Notes under the pieces: generated by a model | Databases searched by the model: none | What the model was told of the DNA's origin: nothing | The model's input: the letters and a program-made list of their open reading frames with translations, nothing else | Shown: piece after piece, positions 1 to 8,413 of the stretch | Numbering within the stretch: the stretch's first letter is position 1 | Layout of the letters: every line of letters starts with the position of its first letter | Assembly: GCA_023394615.1 (NCBI GenBank) | Contig: JAEXAI010000015.1 | Span: 135,774-199,773 of the forward strand | Origin: Actinomycetes bacterium | GTDB lineage: Bacteria; Actinomycetota; Coriobacteriia; Coriobacteriales; Eggerthellaceae | Length of the DNA: 64,000 nucleotides | Reading direction: 5' to 3' | Translations under genes and position numbers: made by a program

Positions 1-1399
1 TGTCGCGCGCCGTGGCATAAAGATACTTTCCGTAATCAGCTTCGACCAACAGCCGGTTGGCGCCGGTGCCGACGGGGGTGCCTTCGGCACCGGCAGATTC
101 GCTGCGATACCACGTGTATTCAATGGTGGCGTCGATGGGCGTTGGATCCAAAGCGGCCTGCAGTGTTTTTGAGACCAGAGCCTCACCAGCTACGTTGAGT
201 GTGCCTGGCAGCTGCGGAATCATACCCCATACGTAGGTTCCAGACATGGTCGCGCCGTCATATCCGTCACGCAATGCCTCGGCACTATAGGCTCTACCTG
301 TCGGGCGCGAGGGGCCGCCTGCTCCCACTTCCTGCCAAAATCCGGTATAGGGGCTGATGGCGGAGGGGGTCGGTAAAACGGAGTATTCTGTAGCGTTAGC
401 ATCGATTGTCTTAAACGACCAGCCCGCCCCCAGCTTTATCTGTCGCAGCGACGTGCAGTCCGTGAACATGTTGCTCTGCTTTTTTACTGCTGCCATCGAC
501 CACGAAGATAAATCAAGAGATTCGAGTGAAGTGCATCCCTCGAAAATACTGCCCGCATTGTACACTTTTGCGGTGTTCCATTTCGACACGTCGACGTTGT
601 TCAGCTTTGAACAAAACGAGAACATATTGCCTATATTTCCCGCGTTTGCGGTGTCCCATTTGGAAACATCCACACTCTCTAAAGAGGCGCATTTCCAGAA
701 CAGTAATCCCATTTGGTTGACGTTCGACACATTCCACGCACTGATATCGACGGTTTTCAACGTGCGTGCTTCCCGGAAGAAGCTTTTTATGCTTGTGACT
801 TTCGACATATCCCATTTTGAAACGTCAACGGTTTCCAGTGCATAGCAATTCATGAACACGTAAGGAGCCAATACGATGTTTGAGGTATTCCAGTCATCAA
901 CATAGGCAGTGCGCAGGGAGGCACAGTCTGAGAACAGGTAGGAGATATCAGTGAGAGAGCTGGTATCCCATCCTCTGGCGTCGAGTGATGTAAGGGACGT
1001 GCATCCGCTGAACGTTTGGTTCATGCTTCTGCATTGAGAAAGATTCCAGTTACGCGCATCCAAGCTGGTTATAGAGATGGCATCTAGAAACCAAGCGTTC
1101 ATTTGAAGCGGCTTGACCGTTGGTTCCATCGTGATGTTTTTGATTTGCGATGCGTATTTCGACCACATGCTGGGCGAATCAACGGCGCCCGAACCCGTTA
1201 TGGACAGCAGTCCATCTGAATATAAGGTCCACCGAACCGTCTGGCTGCCCTGCATCAGGCCAGAGGCTGTCACGGTCGGCTGACCTGCCGCCCAAGCCCT
1301 TGTGGGCGCGCTCGCGCACAGGGCCGCCGATGCTGCCGACAGACAGAGCATCAGAGCGGCCAGTGCCAAGAGTATTCTATGTAGGCTTGCGCGCAACAT
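1..1399 (-). CDS. Secreted DUF285/BspA-type leucine-rich repeat surface protein, partial
   Basis: This reading frame stays open from an ATG at 1399 to the left edge, at least 466 codons, so the C-terminus is missing. It starts with a signal peptide (about residues 1-38, hydrophobic core LLALAALMLCLSAAS, Ala-rich end). Residues about 100-300 carry six or more repeats of about 24 residues of the type 'LESVDVSKWDTAN...MF', the DUF285/BspA-like leucine-rich pattern of surface proteins. An Ig-like repeat ('ATIEYTWYRSE') follows. It begins 4 bases after the stop of the gene before it and has no clear ribosome binding site, so it is probably translationally coupled. A role in adhesion or surface binding is typical of the family; the ligand is unknown. 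Confidence 0.8.
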   Translation of the reverse strand, partial: MLRASLHRILLALAALMLCLSAASAALCASAPTRAWAAGQPTVTASGLMQGSQTVRWTLYSDGLLSITGSGAVDSPSMWSKYASQIKNITMEPTVKPLQMNAWFLDAISITSLDARNWNLSQCRSMNQTFSGCTSLTSLDARGWDTSSLTDISYLFSDCASLRTAYVDDWNTSNIVLAPYVFMNCYALETVDVSKWDMSKVTSIKSFFREARTLKTVDISAWNVSNVNQMGLLFWKCASLESVDVSKWDTANAGNIGNMFSFCSKLNNVDVSKWNTAKVYNAGSIFEGCTSLESLDLSSWSMAAVKKQSNMFTDCTSLRQIKLGAGWSFKTIDANATEYSVLPTPSAISPYTGFWQEVGAGGPSRPTGRAYSAEALRDGYDGATMSGTYVWGMIPQLPGTLNVAGEALVSKTLQAALDPTPIDATIEYTWYRSESAGAEGTPVGTGANRLLVEADYGKYLYATARD

Positions 1400-1403
1400 C
1401 GTT

Positions 1404-2084
1404 TTATACGGCGTTGCCAGGTGCGACGGTCCAGACAATCTGCCCAAATTGTTGTCTCGTTGCGGGGTTCAGCACCGAAAACGAGCTGATTTTGCCTGTG
1501 TATGACAAAGCTATCTCGTCTGTTGCCGCGCCAGAGTCGGTTTTACCTATATTCCAATCGGTTGCTGTGGTCGGGGCTTTCGCCGTGGTGTAGTCAGCCA
1601 ATTCTATTGCTGTTTTCTCATTCGGCTTTATCGTTATACTGAGGGTGTCGGCTGCTGTTCCAAGTTCAGCTGTTTTGGCAAGCGTGGCTCCGCCTTGCGC
1701 AGTAACGCCGATTTTGCTCACGTGCACACTCATGACGGAGTTATTGACGATTTTCGTATCTGTGGGGCCGATGAGCGTGCCGTCTGATTTTGAAACGAAG
1801 TCGAGCACGGTGGGCGCGCTTACGGAAAGCTGCGTGTCGTCAGCTTTCACATAGAGGTCGGTTTTCCCAGCAGGGCTGTCGGCATAGGCTGCGGGTGCTG
1901 ATGCGATAATGCCTGCCGTGCATAGCGCACTCGCACATCCTAGCATGCATAGTTTGCGCGCAGGGGATGAGTGCAAAAGCGAGCGTGTGGATGTGCCTTC
2001 AGCTTGCGTGCGTTCGCCTGAAAGACCATGCAAAGGGAGTGCCTTCAAAGGACTGCGTTGTGTTTTGGTGAAGCGTGCGTTCAT
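1404..2084 (-). CDS. Secreted protein of unknown function
   Basis: This is a 226-residue protein with a long basic N-terminal region (about 45 residues) before a hydrophobic stretch ('MLGCASALCTAGIIASAPAAYA') that looks like a signal peptide cut after AYA. The mature part of about 160 residues is rich in Thr, Ala and Lys, has no Cys, and looks beta-strand rich; it ends in 'QFGQIVWTVAPGNAV'. No transmembrane anchor or sorting motif follows, so it may be released or held by its partners. The start is supported by AAAGGA 6 bases upstream. It lies between a single-span membrane protein (28 bases upstream) and the DUF285 surface protein (4 bases downstream), so the three probably form one surface-structure operon. 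I do not recognise the family. Confidence 0.7.
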   Translation of the reverse strand: MNARFTKTQRSPLKALPLHGLSGERTQAEGTSTRSLLHSSPARKLCMLGCASALCTAGIIASAPAAYADSPAGKTDLYVKADDTQLSVSAPTVLDFVSKSDGTLIGPTDTKIVNNSVMSVHVSKIGVTAQGGATLAKTAELGTAADTLSITIKPNEKTAIELADYTTAKAPTTATDWNIGKTDSGAATDEIALSYTGKISSFSVLNPATRQQFGQIVWTVAPGNAV

Positions 2085-2112
2085 GATAATCCTTTCAACG
2101 ATGGGTGTTTAC

Positions 2113-2700
2113 CTACGAAGCAACGAGCACGATTTCGGCCGCTGCCATACCCTTTTGCGTATGTGTTGCAGGGTCGAAAGCGGTGAATGTAGCTGTGCAG
2201 GGCACATGCCCTGGCTCGAGGCTCCGATTAAGGCCGATAGTCTGAATGTATTCCCCAGGCGAGAGCGCGCCTGACTCGTACAAGATGTCGTTGGGGCTGT
2301 CAGTGGGCGCGATGACCACTTTCATGTCGAAGCGGTTGGCGGCAATGTTTTCAATGCGAGCGTTTGCCTGGGCGTTTGCATCTACCTCGATAAGCGAGTT
2401 TATCGAAATGTTGAACATGCCTTCTGCCACTTTTGCGTTTAGGTCTGCTTGGATTTCCTCATCGGATTTGCCTGCGTAGTAGCCCACTTGTGCTGTGGGA
2501 TCTTTCCATGTATCGTCGTCGGTATTTTCGACGGTGCGCATGGAACACAGTGCGGCCGATACGGCAAGCGCGCAAAGCGCCAAGATGCATAAACCCGCAA
2601 ACAAAACAGTTCGTGTGCGTTTGCGATGCTTGTCGGCGCCACTCGTCCATAGTTCAACATCTGAAACACCCCAGTTCGGTGCTGCGTGCTTGCCGTGCAT
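2113..2700 (-). CDS. Single-span membrane protein of unknown function, first gene of the surface operon
   Basis: The frame opens further upstream, but the ATG at 2700 has a strong ribosome binding site (GGGAGG about 8 bases away) and gives 195 residues. A short cytoplasmic N-terminus with basic residues 'DKHRKRTRT' precedes one transmembrane helix (about residues 32-54, 'VLFAGLCILALCALAVSAALC'). The outer domain of about 140 residues includes 'DEEIQADLNAKVAEGMFNIS' and 'GALSPGEYIQTIGLNRSLEPG', a beta-rich pattern without Cys pairs. Similar membrane-anchored domains accompany repeat-type surface proteins in Gram-positive bacteria, but I cannot name the family. It is the first gene of the minus-strand operon that runs through 1404 and off the left edge. 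Confidence 0.7.
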   Translation of the reverse strand: MHGKHAAPNWGVSDVELWTSGADKHRKRTRTVLFAGLCILALCALAVSAALCSMRTVENTDDDTWKDPTAQVGYYAGKSDEEIQADLNAKVAEGMFNISINSLIEVDANAQANARIENIAANRFDMKVVIAPTDSPNDILYESGALSPGEYIQTIGLNRSLEPGHVPCTATFTAFDPATHTQKGMAAAEIVLVAS

Positions 2701-3059
2701 GTGCGGACCCTCCCCAGTTTTCCGTCGCGTGCGGCCGATACATGGCGCCACGACGCTTTTCGCTGCGACCGGTCGGTTAAGGCGAATCGCCGTGGCAATA
2801 CGTACAATAGGGACTGTGCCTTTCAAAAACATCTTGCAAACCTTGCGAAAACCTTTCGAAAACCTTTCAGCCGAGGTCAGCATGGGTGTGCAACGTAGTT
2901 GCTGTAGATGATTTCATGAGCGTATTTCCAGTGCAAATGAGGGCAAGTTTTACTCGGAGGTATTCCCTTTTCTTGAAAAGGCACGTATCATGACTGAGAT
3001 TGAACTCTGCGACTTCGGTCCTATTGAGTCGTGGAATTCTAGAATGAAATATTTGGCAT
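2701..3059. other. Intergenic region between divergent surface operon and cobalamin operon
   Basis: No convincing gene is present. Two tandem copies of GAAAACCTTTC (2847-2857 and 2858-2868) sit about 150 bases upstream of the minus-strand operon start at 2700. An 11-bp period places both copies on the same face of the helix, as in regulator binding sites. Confidence 0.4.
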
Positions 3060-3215
3060 AGATGGTTGCGTCCTTTGAGGCGCGGGCGAGCGGCAATCCG
3101 TCTCGCTTGAGGAAAGCAAGTGCGAATCTTGCGCTATACCAGTAATCGTGAGCACCGCGTGGGCAGATGAAGCCCGCCGATGCGAGTCGGAATGCTCATC
3201 CATCGTTCTTCTGCC
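3060..3215 (+). promoter_or_regulatory. Cobalamin riboswitch (AdoCbl-type, predicted)
   Basis: The stretch has the core pattern of the B12 element. A short stem GCAAG/CTTGC (3115-3119 with 3128-3132) encloses TGCGAAT, matching the conserved P5/L5 segment. It is followed by ACCAGTAATCGTGA, the family's conserved CNACTGTNA-like segment, and then by a B12-box-like GAGTCGGAATGCTC (3184-3197). It lies about 130 bases before the first gene of a DUF4430/ECF transporter operon, which fits cobalamin control. I judged this by eye; a covariance-model search would settle it. The 5-prime boundary is approximate. Confidence 0.72.
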
Positions 3216-3343
3216 CTGGAGGTGGCCGCTGTGAAAGCAGCATGGAAAATTTGCGCCCTTGTGCGGCGCGTCCTGCGTTTTTCCGAACGTAGGCCTAAAA
3301 CCGGACCGTTATGGCCCGGATGCTTCCCGAATAAAAGGGAGGC

Positions 3344-4753
3344 ATGGTGTCTTTAGCGAACTCGCACAAAAAAGCATTCAACATCATCATGGTCGTTGCT
3401 GCTGCGCTCATCGTCGCAGTCGGCGTGTTCGCGGTGTTCAACCTGAAGGGCAATGCCGCGCAATCAGAAAACGGCGCATCGACTGTAACAATCACCGCGA
3501 AAACGGGCAACGTGAATATCGAGCGCGGCGGTATCGGTTATTCGCTGCAGCAAGGTGACGTACTGCGCGATGGCGACATCATCGAGACGCTTTCGGGCGC
3601 CTCTGCAACCCTACAGGCGGAAGGTGCGGGTAGGGTTGTCTTGGACCAGAATACCGAAGCGGTCGTTCGCCCGGCCGGTGAATCCGGCTCGGGTAGCGCT
3701 TCTAGCTCGGGTGCGGCCTTGGGAGCCGATAGCGCTTCCGCTTCAGGCGCCGCGGCTGATCCAACCTTCGTGTTAAATGCAGGAAGTGCCTTTGTGACCT
3801 GCGATGATGCGGAAAAATCCGTGCTCGCGTTTCGTACGGCCTACGGTTCCTACACAGCGCAAGACGGCGTTTGCGCCGTTGCGGCCCACGACGGTTCCGA
3901 TGCGGTGCAAGTGCTTGCCGGAACTGTACGGGAAGAGGCGGCTCAGAGCTCCACGGAATCGGGACGCGTTATCGGCGCCGTCGTAAGCACGAGCGGTGAT
4001 TCTGCGGTGGCGACGTTTTCGGAAACCAAGCTCAGGTGGTCCGACATGAGTGATTTCGCGCTGCGTTCGGCAATCGAGGCGGCTCAATCGCGTACGCTAT
4101 GCTTTAGCTTGGACGAACTACAAAAGACCCTTGATGCCAGGAGCTCGATTTCCGCATCGGCGACGGCATCTGCACAGGCATTGGGAGCAGACGGCACACT
4201 CAATACGTCCACTGCGGGCGACCAAAGCCAAGACGGCGCTGCGGCTTTGGATGGATCGGCGGCATCGGATAGGGCGGGTACTGGTAGCAGCGCAGGCGGA
4301 GAAAACCAAAACGGGACGTCTGCTGCGGCGGGCACCGCGGCATCTGGCAACAGCGGTGTGGCTATTTCCACCTGTACCATACAAATCCGCTGCGACACCG
4401 TGCTGAACAACAAAGGCAACCTGACGGCGGGCAAAGACGCTTATGTTCCAGCCAATGGCAGTATTTTGGCCGCATCGGCGATTCAGATAGCCGATGGCGA
4501 TACGATTTACGACGTGCTGAAGGCCGCTTGCGCTGCTGCGGGCTTGCAGCTGGAATACTCGTGGACGCCTGCATACGACAGCTATTACATCGAGGGCATC
4601 AACAATCTCTATGAATTCGATTGCGGCAGCGGAAGTGGCTGGATTATACGACTGAACGGCTGGTCTATTGATCAGGGTGTCTCCAAAGTGTCCGTAAGCA
4701 ACGGTGACTTCATCAGCATTGATTACACCTGTCAATACGGCGAGGATTTATAA
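3344..4753 (+). CDS. Membrane-anchored FecR-like/DUF4430 (transcobalamin-like) protein
   Basis: This 469-residue protein has one transmembrane helix near the N-terminus (about residues 14-32), so the rest is outside. Residues about 45-120 look like a FecR-type beta domain ('TAKTGNVNIERGG...LQQGDVLRDGDIIET'). An Ala/Ser/Gly-rich linker follows. Residues about 345-469 are a clear DUF4430 domain ('YDSYYIEGINNLYEFDCG', 'SGWIIRLNGW'). DUF4430 shares its fold with the C-terminal domain of transcobalamin. The gene follows a predicted B12 riboswitch and precedes a second DUF4430 protein by 9 bases, then an ECF transporter. I infer a surface cobalamin- or corrinoid-capturing protein. A GTG at 3347 is an alternative start with better spacing to GGGAGG. 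Confidence 0.8.
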   Translation: MVSLANSHKKAFNIIMVVAAALIVAVGVFAVFNLKGNAAQSENGASTVTITAKTGNVNIERGGIGYSLQQGDVLRDGDIIETLSGASATLQAEGAGRVVLDQNTEAVVRPAGESGSGSASSSGAALGADSASASGAAADPTFVLNAGSAFVTCDDAEKSVLAFRTAYGSYTAQDGVCAVAAHDGSDAVQVLAGTVREEAAQSSTESGRVIGAVVSTSGDSAVATFSETKLRWSDMSDFALRSAIEAAQSRTLCFSLDELQKTLDARSSISASATASAQALGADGTLNTSTAGDQSQDGAAALDGSAASDRAGTGSSAGGENQNGTSAAAGTAASGNSGVAISTCTIQIRCDTVLNNKGNLTAGKDAYVPANGSILAASAIQIADGDTIYDVLKAACAAAGLQLEYSWTPAYDSYYIEGINNLYEFDCGSGSGWIIRLNGWSIDQGVSKVSVSNGDFISIDYTCQYGEDL

Positions 4754-4762
4754 GGGGCGCCA

Positions 4763-7471
4763 ATGAGGAACGAATTCATGGGACATATCAAAGCGCGGGT
4801 CTGCGGAAAAGCCCAGAAGGCAGCGTTGTCAATGCTCGTGACGCTGGCGATGGTGATGGCTTGTTGGCAGCCCATGTCGGCTGCCGCGCAGAATGAAGAG
4901 GCACAAGTTGCGGTCGCAGCCGTGGCTGCGGCGCCCGTCGACACGCAATCGGCTGTCGTCTCCCAGCCTGAAGCCGCAGTGCAAACTGCAGGTGTTGAGG
5001 CCGAAACTCGCAGTGTGGAGGTAAGCTTCCGAGGCGGCAACGGGAGCTTCGCCATGTATTCGCCTGCAATCGAAGTGTCGGGCACTTTGGCAAGCGATTA
5101 CGGTCTGATATCCACGAAAGACGAAGACGGGCAGGTCACGGTGCTTGATGCGCTGGTGGCTATACACGTGGCGAAATACGGTGATTCTTTCACAAGGGAA
5201 AACGCAGGCGATTATATCTCTTATAGCAACGGCATGGTATTGAAGGCATTCGGCGAAAACAACAGTGGCAACTTCGGTTTCGCAGTGAATGGCATCTGCC
5301 CCAACGATGGTGTATACGTGCCCGATTGGGGCTGCTGCACAGGTTATGGCATCGCAGATTCTGTGCTGGCCGACGGTGATGACGTGTGCTTTTGGGTGTA
5401 TCGCGACCTTGATTATTACGGCGATCAATATGCGCGATTCCAACAAGATGAAACGGTCGTGAAAAGCATTTCCGCGACTGCCGGAGTGCCAGTGGCCGTA
5501 AATGTGCAGGGATACAACATTTGTTGGTACGGCTCGAACACGCAGGACAGAGTGGCTGGGTATTATCTGGGTATACCAAGCGAGCAACTGGGCTTTTTTG
5601 ATCCGGCCACGAGCTCGGTTCAGGCAATCGAGGGGGCTGTGACCGACGAGGACGGCACAGTGACGATAACGTTTTCCGAAGCGGGAACCTATTGGTTGAC
5701 GACCATCGGCAACGATGAATTCGACACGCCCGTGATTGCGCCGTTGTGCGAGGTCGTCGTGACCGGTGAATCTGGCGCCGCGGGCGAGGGTAGTGGTGAA
5801 GGCAGCGGCGAGGGCGGCACGGGTGAAGGTAGCGGCGAGGGCGGCGATTCTGCACAAGTCCCCGTCACGCCGCAATTCCCTGACATGGCGGGTACTGAGA
5901 CGTCCGCTGATTTCGAAAACGACCTGCTGTTGCAATACGATTACAAAAGCATGCAGATAGGGGATACGGCCAGCATCTATCCGCGCAGGATTCCACAGAT
6001 TGTATCGAATGCCATCGCCAACGATGTTGCTCGCCCGAATTTCCATTTCGAGGTGGTCAGCGGCGATAGCGTGGAGCTTTCCGCGCAGGATTCAACCGAA
6101 AGCGTGAGCGTGTTTGCTGTGAAATCCGGCGCCAGCGTCGTGAAGATAACCTACGATGCGATGGAGTATGCGGGAGTGACCTATGGAGCGTGCGCCGAGC
6201 AGAACGAAGGCTATATCCTCTATGAAGTGGGAGATACCGGAAGCGTTGCGATTTCCACCGATATCGCCCAGAGGCCCTTCGACACCATCTACTTCACGCA
6301 GGGCGCATCGGTTGCTCTGCCTTTTAACGTGACTGCAGAGGGGGCCACATCGGCGCAGGTCAGCTGCAATGGGGTCGCGATAATGGCGAACGCGGACAGC
6401 AGCTACACGGCCGATTTGCACGATGCGCAAAACGTAATCTACGTGACTGCAACTGATGCGCAAGGGCGGGTCTCGTCGTATTCGAAGACCGTACAAGCGC
6501 GCAAAATCGTCATTTCGATTCAGAATGCAACCAACCCTGACCAGGCGATTCGCGAAGGCGATACGGTGAAGGTGAGCTTTGCGGGCATCTCGAACCCAGT
6601 GCCGAAGCTGGCGGGTATTTTCAACCCCACGTGGTATAGCCCCACATGGAATTCTTACGGCACGTACGTGCAGTATTACAACGAAACGATCGGGGAAATG
6701 TGCGGGCGCTGTCAGCAATGGGATTTGGCGACGAACAACTCGTTTGAATTCACGGCCCCTGCGGCGGGTGATTACACGTTTACCAGCAAGGGTATCTACA
6801 GTCAGTGGTGGGGCGAGGATCTAGAGGCGGCATCGACTTTAACTACGGCTCCTGTCAATCTTTCGGCAGCCACTCATGAGGGTTGGTTCTGCATCATGCC
6901 AGACTTTGCGGTGACGGTGACAGAAGAAGGCGCGGAAGGAGCCGGTGGCGAAGGTGAAGGCTCAGGCAACGGTGATGGCACCGGCGCTGGCGAAGGCACC
7001 GGCGACGACTCTGGCGCAAACGAGGGAGCCGGAAACGGAAATGTCGGCGGTGGCGCGGAAGCAACCGACAACAGCGGCACCGGCGAATCAGCCGACACCA
7101 GCACGGATGGCAACGACAACACGAGCGGATCGGGAGCAATCGCGACAAACACCGCTGCGAGCGGATCAGGTCCTGTAAGCGCAGTTTCCCCTGCAGCTGC
7201 CACGGCGGGTGCGACGGGCGCAGCAGGCACGACCGACGCTGCAGGACAAGCGGCTGCTGATAGTACGATAAGCGACGATGCGACGCCTGTCAGCACATAT
7301 ACCAAAACGCTTTCCTCGGGCAATAGCGCTTCGCAAGACGAATCGAATTCGAGCAGCCTGCCGCTTCCCGCTGCAGTGCTTCTGGCGCTCGCTGCCTTGG
7401 CGGTCGCATTCGGTCTCGGCTGGTTTTTCGCGAGCAGGCAGAAATCGACGGACAAGAAAGGCCAAGCGTAG
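4763..7471 (+). CDS. Large DUF4430 surface protein with C-terminal membrane anchor
   Basis: This 902-residue exported protein begins with a signal peptide ending near 'MSAAAQN' (about residue 43). Residues about 90-215 form a DUF4430-type domain ('VLDALVAIHVAKYGDSF', 'NFGFAVNGICPNDG'). A Gly/Glu/Ser linker (about 340-370) leads into Ig-like beta regions (about 395-715), then a long Gly/Ala/Thr-rich spacer. One C-terminal transmembrane helix and a basic tail ('RQKSTDKKGQA') anchor it; there is no LPXTG motif. The linkers look like a stalk lifting the binding domain through the cell wall. With the upstream DUF4430 protein and the ECF transporter starting 3 bases downstream it probably forms a two-component extracellular corrinoid catcher. 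Ligand identity is inferred from the riboswitch and fold, not shown. Confidence 0.8.
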   Translation: MRNEFMGHIKARVCGKAQKAALSMLVTLAMVMACWQPMSAAAQNEEAQVAVAAVAAAPVDTQSAVVSQPEAAVQTAGVEAETRSVEVSFRGGNGSFAMYSPAIEVSGTLASDYGLISTKDEDGQVTVLDALVAIHVAKYGDSFTRENAGDYISYSNGMVLKAFGENNSGNFGFAVNGICPNDGVYVPDWGCCTGYGIADSVLADGDDVCFWVYRDLDYYGDQYARFQQDETVVKSISATAGVPVAVNVQGYNICWYGSNTQDRVAGYYLGIPSEQLGFFDPATSSVQAIEGAVTDEDGTVTITFSEAGTYWLTTIGNDEFDTPVIAPLCEVVVTGESGAAGEGSGEGSGEGGTGEGSGEGGDSAQVPVTPQFPDMAGTETSADFENDLLLQYDYKSMQIGDTASIYPRRIPQIVSNAIANDVARPNFHFEVVSGDSVELSAQDSTESVSVFAVKSGASVVKITYDAMEYAGVTYGACAEQNEGYILYEVGDTGSVAISTDIAQRPFDTIYFTQGASVALPFNVTAEGATSAQVSCNGVAIMANADSSYTADLHDAQNVIYVTATDAQGRVSSYSKTVQARKIVISIQNATNPDQAIREGDTVKVSFAGISNPVPKLAGIFNPTWYSPTWNSYGTYVQYYNETIGEMCGRCQQWDLATNNSFEFTAPAAGDYTFTSKGIYSQWWGEDLEAASTLTTAPVNLSAATHEGWFCIMPDFAVTVTEEGAEGAGGEGEGSGNGDGTGAGEGTGDDSGANEGAGNGNVGGGAEATDNSGTGESADTSTDGNDNTSGSGAIATNTAASGSGPVSAVSPAAATAGATGAAGTTDAAGQAAADSTISDDATPVSTYTKTLSSGNSASQDESNSSSLPLPAAVLLALAALAVAFGLGWFFASRQKSTDKKGQA

Positions 7472-7474
7472 CCA

Positions 7475-8413
7475 ATGGATGATAGTGGTTCATTCGCCCA
7501 GGTGCATCCTGCGTTACTCGCGGCTACAATCGCTTGTGCAATCGTGTTTTGCATGTGCTTGCAGCAACCAGCGTTCCAAATCGCCGGAGCTATAGGCGCG
7601 GCGGTTTTCCTGTTCACGGTGAAACGGCGCGGCGCATGGAAGACAATAGTGGCGATGATTCCCGTTTTCGCGGTCATCATGCTGGTGAACCCTCTGTTTA
7701 ATACGGCGGGACAAACAGTGCTGTTCACCTATTTCGGCGGACGTCCATATACGCTTGAAGCTTTGCAGGCGGGCGCTGGTACCGGGTTGATGTTCGCGTC
7801 GCTCATCTGGTGGTTCGCTGCCTTCAATGCGACCATGACCACCGATTGCATTACTTGTTTGATAGGCAGTGCGTTGCCATCGACCTCGCTGGTGCTCACG
7901 ATGATCTTCCGTTTCGTACCATGGTTTCAGCGGCGCTTCGAAGAATGCTCGCATGCGCGACGCTGCATCGGGAAAGGCATGGATTCAGGCGGTGCGTCGC
8001 ATCAGATGGCTCACGGCGCCGATGTGCTTTCGGCTATGACCACCTGGGCTTTCGAAGGGGCGGCAACGACGGCTGATTCCATGGAAAGCCGAGGGTTCGC
8101 AACGTCTGAGCGTACGAGTTACGCAACATATCGCTTTTCGAAACGAGAAGCAATCGTCTCTGTTCTGCTCGCTGTTTTCGCAGGTGCTACAGCGGTTTTT
8201 TACACCATGCAAGCCGTTGCGTCTACTGCTGCATACAATGGGGTTGCTCCCGGTGCCGGTTTTGGTGCGGCGTTTCTGCTCGGCAACGACCTCGGCGTAG
8301 TGGAGCTCACGTCGGCGCTTGCTCTTGTCGCTTACACTGCATTCTTGATTACCCCTTCTGTGATGAGCGTTTCTAGGGAGGTATCGTGGCTGTATTCACG
8401 ATCGAAAATCTGA
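7475..8413 (+). CDS. ecfT: ECF transporter transmembrane T component (first copy)
   Basis: This 312-residue integral membrane protein has five to six predicted spans. It carries the T-component signature 'ADSMESRGF' (about residues 204-212), the Ala-Arg-Gly coupling motif that touches the ATPases. T components form the scaffold of energy-coupling-factor vitamin importers, joining the substrate-binding S protein to the ATPase pair. The start is 3 bases after the DUF4430 gene, and the end overlaps the ATPase gene by 28 bases, so translation is coupled. A second T protein lies at 10980, so this operon encodes two; they may form a heterodimer or serve different S components. Confidence 0.85.
   Translation: MDDSGSFAQVHPALLAATIACAIVFCMCLQQPAFQIAGAIGAAVFLFTVKRRGAWKTIVAMIPVFAVIMLVNPLFNTAGQTVLFTYFGGRPYTLEALQAGAGTGLMFASLIWWFAAFNATMTTDCITCLIGSALPSTSLVLTMIFRFVPWFQRRFEECSHARRCIGKGMDSGGASHQMAHGADVLSAMTTWAFEGAATTADSMESRGFATSERTSYATYRFSKREAIVSVLLAVFAGATAVFYTMQAVASTAAYNGVAPGAGFGAAFLLGNDLGVVELTSALALVAYTAFLITPSVMSVSREVSWLYSRSKI

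Noticed and set aside
5766..5850. Tandem GGTGAAGGTAGCGGC-type repeats
   Set aside because: This is the coding sequence of a Gly/Glu/Ser linker in the DUF4430 protein, not an independent DNA repeat.
4829..6046. 405-codon minus-strand frame
   Set aside because: Antisense of the DUF4430 gene, which has a signal peptide and clear domains; the antisense protein has no recognisable features.
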